This document shows, piece by piece, positions 58,681 to 64,000 of a stretch of 64,000 bases of DNA. The stretch's first letter is position 1. Every line of letters starts with the position of its first letter. This stretch comes from Paulownia fortunei. Taxonomy: Eukaryota; Streptophyta; Magnoliopsida; Lamiales; Paulowniaceae. The notes under the pieces were generated by a model. The model ran no database searches. It was not told where the DNA came from and saw only the letters and a program-made list of their open reading frames with translations. The stretch is from positions 21,725,472 to 21,789,471 of the forward strand of contig CM033108.1 in the NCBI GenBank assembly GCA_019321725.1. The letters run 5' to 3'. Position numbers and translations under genes: made by a program.

Positions 58681-60427
58681 ATTATTGGTCATTGGATTAT
58701 GGTGGTGTGCGAAGCTCTTTCCTAGTGCAAGGGATAGTAGCATTGGTCAAGGGCCCAAAAAAAAAATTTGAAAGAAATTTTTTGATGCATAGAATTTGTA
58801 ATGCCTAATTCTCTCCTACATAACCAATAATAAGTATCTTGCATGACTATGCATCTAATTAATGTATATTATTGAACTATGGCATACAAATAACATAATT
58901 GCACGAACTTGAATAATTGTTATTATATGCTCTAGTTATGTTTTAACATATATTAGTACATGAAATATGAGATCAAACTTTTATTTCTTGATTTAACATA
59001 TTCCTTAAGTGTCTTTTTGCAGTGAAAAACTCGATATCTCAATTAAGGAAGATTGATGTATTGAATGGCCATGAAATAAATTTTTTGTATTGCTCTATAC
59101 TTTTACATTCTAAAGTGATTATTTGCCTGAATATTTGCTTTAAATATGTTACATTTGGCCAAGAACTAAAAGTATGCAAAATGGTGCAATTAGATTGGTT
59201 GGTTGACTAGGTTGTATGAAATCATTTTAAACCGCATTGCACTTGATTATAACACCAAATGATCATTTTTTGTCATCTTCTTAGCCCATGAACATGGCTT
59301 TTGGCATGAGAAGACACCAAGCATGATGCAACCAATCATCACCCTCCACTTACCTCTCTTTGAAAGGTCAAAGAAATTATTTTCATCCATATTTCTTGTG
59401 GAAACACCTCAAAAACGACCAGCCCTTATTCTCCTAAGTTTTTCCTAAATTTCTACACTCTCATACTCACAAAAATTAAATTCAATCCATATGAATTCAT
59501 AGAACACAAACTAGAACAAGTTCCACCCTTTTTAAACTTGAAAACTATTGATTTTGAAGCCTAATTCCAACTTAATCAAGGTATATTCTGTTTCAATATT
59601 TCTTATGATGAATTTGTAGTATCTTGGATAGTTACATATTTTAGTATGTTTTTGTATGATTGAAAACTTAAGTTATACTTGAAGCCAAAATCAAGCTAGT
59701 AAAGCTAGTTTTTAGCAAAATTGATAGCCTTGTGAAATATGCTTAATTTACTTATTTCTATTAATCTTGTAATGTTTATATTGTGTTTGGAAGTTCCTTT
59801 GAATGATTGAAAACAATAGCAATTAGTTTGCTTAACGGAAGGGTACAATCAATTTAAGTTAGAACCGAATTTATGTCATGTTAATTTGGATTGTGGGCAT
59901 GTTTTAAGGGGTGCCCTAATAATTATGCTTTAGTTATTAGTTATTTAATGGCTGCCCTAATGTTTAATATCTTGAATTAGTAGTAAAATATGGAGTATGC
60001 ATTGTTTTTAAGGTTATGTAATTGATATGGAATTATTTACAAAAGATTAAAAAGTGTATATGAACTTTGACTAGAAAATACTAAATGATTTATAAAAAGG
60101 ATATTAAATGGTACATGATTTGATTATGTTAGGCCTTTAACACATCCTATCTTTCAAAGAGATTGGTCTTTTCACATGCAACAAAGTGGACTTGAGGTAA
60201 GTTGAACTTTTATTTGATGTATCACAAGAATCATATAATGTTTGTTCATGTTTTAACGTGATTGTTATTGTTTGTCAAATGATGTAATGTTTGATGCATT
60301 TATGGTTTATGAAGCATGACACTATTAACAATATAATGAGGTTTTTGAAAAGAAAGTATGGTACTTGATTGATGGTCGGGTAGACAAGGGATACGGGAGA
60401 GACCGGCGGACCCAACAAATGGTGGAA

Positions 60428-60530
60428 AATACTTGAGGTTGAAAAACTGGTATAGGAAAGCCACAATGAATGAGATAGAATACGGCTAATACCTGAGGTT
60501 GAAAGATCAAGTATGGAAACCGGTATTAGT
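60428..60530. repeat. 60-bp imperfect tandem duplication
   Basis: AATACTTGAGGTTGAAAAAC at 60427 recurs as AATACCTGAGGTTGAAAGAT at 60488. Both units continue with TATAGGAAAGCC / TATGGAAACCGG. Confidence 0.75.
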
Positions 60531-61084
60531 TATCTTATTGGTCAATCATTATGAACAGGTTTCGAAAACCACGGTCTATCGCTATTAGTTAGGTACCACA
60601 TTTCAAGGGCCTAAAGAATGATTTATGAATGAAAGTTATTAAATAGAATAGTGCATTTAATGATTTATGAGATGTGCATATATGTTATTTGTTATTGCAT
60701 CAGTTTCATCTTACTGAGCTTTTAACTCATTAGATTCATGTGATGCAGGTGGAAATGTACAAGTTTGGAGGTTGACTGAGTCTCTAGAGAGGCCGGACAG
60801 AGATTTTTTCATATGCCATGCTTCGAACTATTTTGTATTTTATTTTGAAAACTCTGTTTTATTTTTAAATAAGCCGCTCTGTTATGGTTTTGTAAATAGA
60901 TGTACTTAGTTTTGATATATGTATATGGTATGTTTAAAATGATTCAAGTTCTTTCTCTGATAGCTAAAAATGAGAACTTTTATTAAAATTATAACTCTAA
61001 TATTGATGAAAAATTACCATTTCTTAACTTAACTGTATCAGCTTGTTTAGGCTCTGCAGTTAAGTTAAGGGGTGTTACAGTTTG

Positions 61085-61100
61085 TGGTATCAGAACGGAG
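61085..61100 (+). other. Primer-binding site, initiator tRNA-Met type
   Basis: TGGTATCAGAACGGAG matches TGGTATCAGAGC for its first ten bases. It is five bases from the LTR end, as usual for chromovirus gypsy elements. Confidence 0.85.
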
Positions 61101-61282
61101 GTTTAGTCATTCCTGTAGACAGAAGAAAGCATATGAACACATGCTGGCTGGGTAACTCGGTCAACTACTTGTTTATTTGTCTTTATGTCTATTTGATTAT
61201 ATTTCATTCCATGTTATTGTCATGATTATGTATTTATTATTGGCTAATGAATGAAATGACATTGGGTAATGCATATCAAGTC

Positions 61283-64000
61283 ATGGCACAAAAAAGGAAG
61301 ACAATGGATGATCATGAGGTAATCATAGTGTGGTGGACAATTTAACTGATCTCATTCAACAACAAACTAGAATACATGGTGAACAGATACAACAATTGCT
61401 AGATATGCAACAAAGAAGCCAAGAACAAAATCAGCGACTTCTTCCACCACAAGCTCGACAGGATCCTTCACAGGCTGTATATGAGAAGTTTAGAAAAATG
61501 GAACTTGTTGATTTTACTGGTGGGTCTGATCCTATGGTTGTAGAGGAATGGGTTAAATCATTGGATACTATCTTTGACTACATGAGAATTGATGATGCTG
61601 AGAAGGTACTCCATGCAATCTTCTTGTTGAAGAAAGATACTAGAACCTAGTGGGAATGAGCTAAACTTGCAGTGAATATGGAAGAGCTAACTTGGGAGAG
61701 GTTTAAAATAATATTTTATGATAAGTATTTCACTAGAGATGCTAGGTCGCTCAAAGTAAAAGAATTTTTGGAGTTAAAATAAGGAGGGATGTCTGCATGT
61801 GATTATGTGAGAAAATTTGAACAGGGTTGCAAGTACGTGCCATACATCACCAGAGACAACAATGAGAAGATGGATCATTTCTTGAGAGGCCTTAATCCTG
61901 AAATTAGAAGAGATGTGAGAATGTCTTCAGTAACAGAGTTCAGGGAACTGGTGGACAAGGCTTTGATGGCTAATTTAGATGAGAAAGAGATTGAGAAATT
62001 TCATCAACAAAAGAAGCAAGTATTCACTTCTAGAAATCTGAATCAGTGGAAGAAAGGAGAGCAAAAATCAAACCAATGGAATGAAAAACATCCTAGAGTT
62101 GGACAGACTTCTACTACAGTTGAAATGCCTAAATGTGCTAAGTGTGGGAATAATCATTTTGGGGAATACTATAGTGGTACTAATCATTGCTTTAAGTATA
62201 AAAATCCTGGACATATAGAAAATGATTACCCAACAGTGTAGGGGAAAGTTTATGGGAGAGTGTATGCAATGACACAAGAACAATCCGATGCAGATGGTTC
62301 CGTAGTCATAGGTACTATTTTAATTTATGGGATACCTACAATTGCATTGATAGATTCTGGATCTACACATTCATTTGCATCACGTGCATTTCTGAGAAAA
62401 TTGGGTATTACACCAGATTTATTAAAAGTAAGGTACAGTGTGACTGTTCCATCCAGGGAAGAAATGGATTCCAACCAAATGTTAAGGGTTTGTTCTATTT
62501 AGATTAGTGATAAGACTCTCTATGTAGATCTTGTTGTTTTATTGATGCCAAATTTTAAGGTTATTCTGGGTATGGATTGGTTTACCAAATATAATGCAAC
62601 AATTGATTGTAACAAGAAGATTGTGATTTTTCAGCCACCTAGAGAAGAATAGTTTGTGTTTAGTGGTACTTTATTCTCACGGTTCTTACCAATTATATCT
62701 GTTTTGAAAGCTCAAAAGATGTTGAATAAAGGTTATGTTGGATATTTGGCAAATGTTTTGGACACCTCAGTTGAAGCACAATTGAAGCCAGAAAATGTAG
62801 ATGTGGTTCAAGAATTTCTTGAGGTATTTTCAGATGATTTACTGGGACTACCACTGAATTGAGAGATCGAATTTGTGATTGATGTTATGCCAGGAACTAC
62901 TCCTATTTCTAAAGCATCATACCGAATGGCACCAATAGAATTGAAAGAGTTAAAAGTTCAATTGCAAGAATTGCTTGATAAGGGTTTTATTCACCCTAGT
63001 TATTGTCCTTAGGGAGTACCTGTGTTGTTCGTGAAAAAGAAGGATGGTATATTGAGTTTGTACATTGATTATAGAGAGTTGAATAAAATAACAGTCAAGA
63101 ATACTTATCCACTCCCAAGAATAGATTATTTATTTGATCAATTGCAGGGAGCATCTGTATTTTCTAAGATTGATTTGTGCTCTAGGTATCATCAATTGAA
63201 GATCAAAGAAGAAGACATACCAAAGACTGCATTCCGAACAAGGTATGGACATTATGAATTTCTAGTGATGCCTTTCGGTTTAACCAATACCCCTGCAGCT
63301 TTTATGGATCTAATTAATAGGGTGTTCAAGCAATATCTTGATAAATTTGTGATTGTGTTTATTGATGATATTCTAATCTATTCATGGGATAAAGAAGAGC
63401 ACAAAGAACATTTGAAGATTATGCTGCAAGTTCTTAAGGAAAAACAGTTGTATGCTAAATTTAAGAAGTGTGAGTTTTAGCTTGAACAAGTGGTATTCCT
63501 AGGTCATGTAGCATCCAAGGATGGTATTTCTGTTGATCCGGGCAAGGTAGAAGCTGTCATTAAGTGGCCAACACCAACAAATGTATCAGAAGTAAGGAGT
63601 TTCTTATGATTAGCAGGGTACTATCGATGATTTGTTCAGGGGTTTTCCAAGATAGCAACTCCAATGACAATGTTGACAAGAAAGAATGTTAAGTTCTTGT
63701 GGACCGATGCTCGTGAAAGAAGTTTTCAAGAACTGAAACATAAATTAACTACAGCTCTTGTTCTTACCATTCCAACTGGAATTGGTGGATTCGTGGTGTA
63801 TAGCGATGCTTCAAAAAATGGTTTGGGTGTTGTTTTGATGCAAAATGGGAAGGTTATTGCCTATGCTTCAAGACAATTGAAGAAATATAAAAAGAATTAT
63901 CCAACCCATGATTTGGAACTTGCTGTTGTGGTTTTTGCCTTGAAAATTTGAAGACGTTATTTGTATGGTGAGAAGTGTGAGATATACACAGATCATAAGA
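61283..64000 (+). pseudogene. Chromovirus-like gypsy gag-pol in one frame with eleven stops, cut by the window end
   Basis: A start at 61283 needs one frameshift near 61318. From 61330 one frame runs to the end: Gag core ([34 protein letters not shown]), a knuckle with two Cys-to-Tyr changes ([15 protein letters not shown]), protease (ALIDSGSTHSFAS), RT ([34 protein letters not shown], with the D-D pair intact) and RNase H start ([29 protein letters not shown]). Stops lie at 61648, 61657, 61780, 62239, 62500, 62650, 62860, 63010, 63478, 63607 and 63949. Ten fit single C-to-T or G-to-A changes from Gln, Arg or Trp codons. Integrase would lie beyond 64000. Confidence 0.9.

Larger units (their letters stand above)
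57186..61079 (+). repeat. Long 5' LTR of a chromovirus-like gypsy element (start uncertain)
   Basis: The end is well placed: GGGGTGTTACA at 61069-61079, followed by the primer site. The start is chosen at TGTAACATC (57186) because TGTAACA and TGTTACA form inverted ends and a ~3.9-kb LTR is plausible for the Tekay/Del lineage. The region contains no coding sequence. It holds short tandem repeats at 58587-58680 and 60428-60530. If the start is wrong, part of this stretch is flanking DNA. Confidence 0.5.

Noticed and set aside
59022..59210. Short frame KNSISQLRKIDVLNG resembling a copia Gag start after a TTTTTGCAG acceptor-like site
   Set aside because: Similarity covers only a few residues, nothing follows that fits Gag, and it lies inside the presumed gypsy LTR.

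Overview
The window is repeat-rich nuclear DNA from a flowering plant, probably a eudicot; I cannot name the species. The evidence is nested Ty3/gypsy and Ty1/copia LTR retrotransposons of plant lineages, primer sites matching plant tRNA-Asp and initiator tRNA-Met, a plant LOG-type cytokinin enzyme sequence, and decayed exons resembling the plant FY gene. The DNA is AT-rich. No intact cellular gene is visible. Every coding region I could identify is a transposon gene or a pseudogene carrying stops or frameshifts.

Layout. 1-934: no gene. 935-11862: an Athila-type gypsy element with 5' LTR, tRNA-Asp primer site, decayed gag, protease, RT, RNase H and integrase, a non-standard 3' cassette, polypurine tract, and a 3' LTR cut by a 100-base N gap (11863-11962). 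The cassette has a TATA box, an unknown Cys/His-containing ORF and an intronless LOG-like cytokinin-riboside-monophosphate phosphoribohydrolase sequence. 11963-16327: unassigned DNA with a gapless 130-bp hairpin (12989-13118) and a candidate non-autonomous hAT-like element (14246-15202).

16328-47715 is a Russian-doll structure. A minus-strand FY-like pseudogene has exon pieces at 47568-47715, 47288-47355 and 16328-16510. Its last recognisable exon is split by a minus-strand Tork-like copia element (16511-47287) with near-matching 5-bp flanks; removing the element restores the FY-like reading frame. The copia is itself split: 5' half at about 45380-47287, 3' half at 16511-20030. The roughly 25 kb between holds (a) two direct copies of a ~3-kb unknown repeat, the second interrupted by a SIRE-like copia (23474-30286), and (b) a Tat-type gypsy remnant with gag and an antisense ORF, interrupted by a third copia (34420-43390).

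47716-64000: unassigned DNA, an AT-rich minisatellite, a 5'-truncated second copy of the third copia family (about 50041-55802), a fragment of the same LTR (56185-56605), unassigned DNA, and a chromovirus-like gypsy element with a long LTR (about 57186-61079) and a gag-pol frame running off the window. That frame is almost free of frameshifts but has eleven stop codons, nearly all explicable as C-to-T or G-to-A changes.

The most interesting content is the LOG-like gene carried inside the Athila element, between integrase and the 3' LTR, behind a possible internal promoter.
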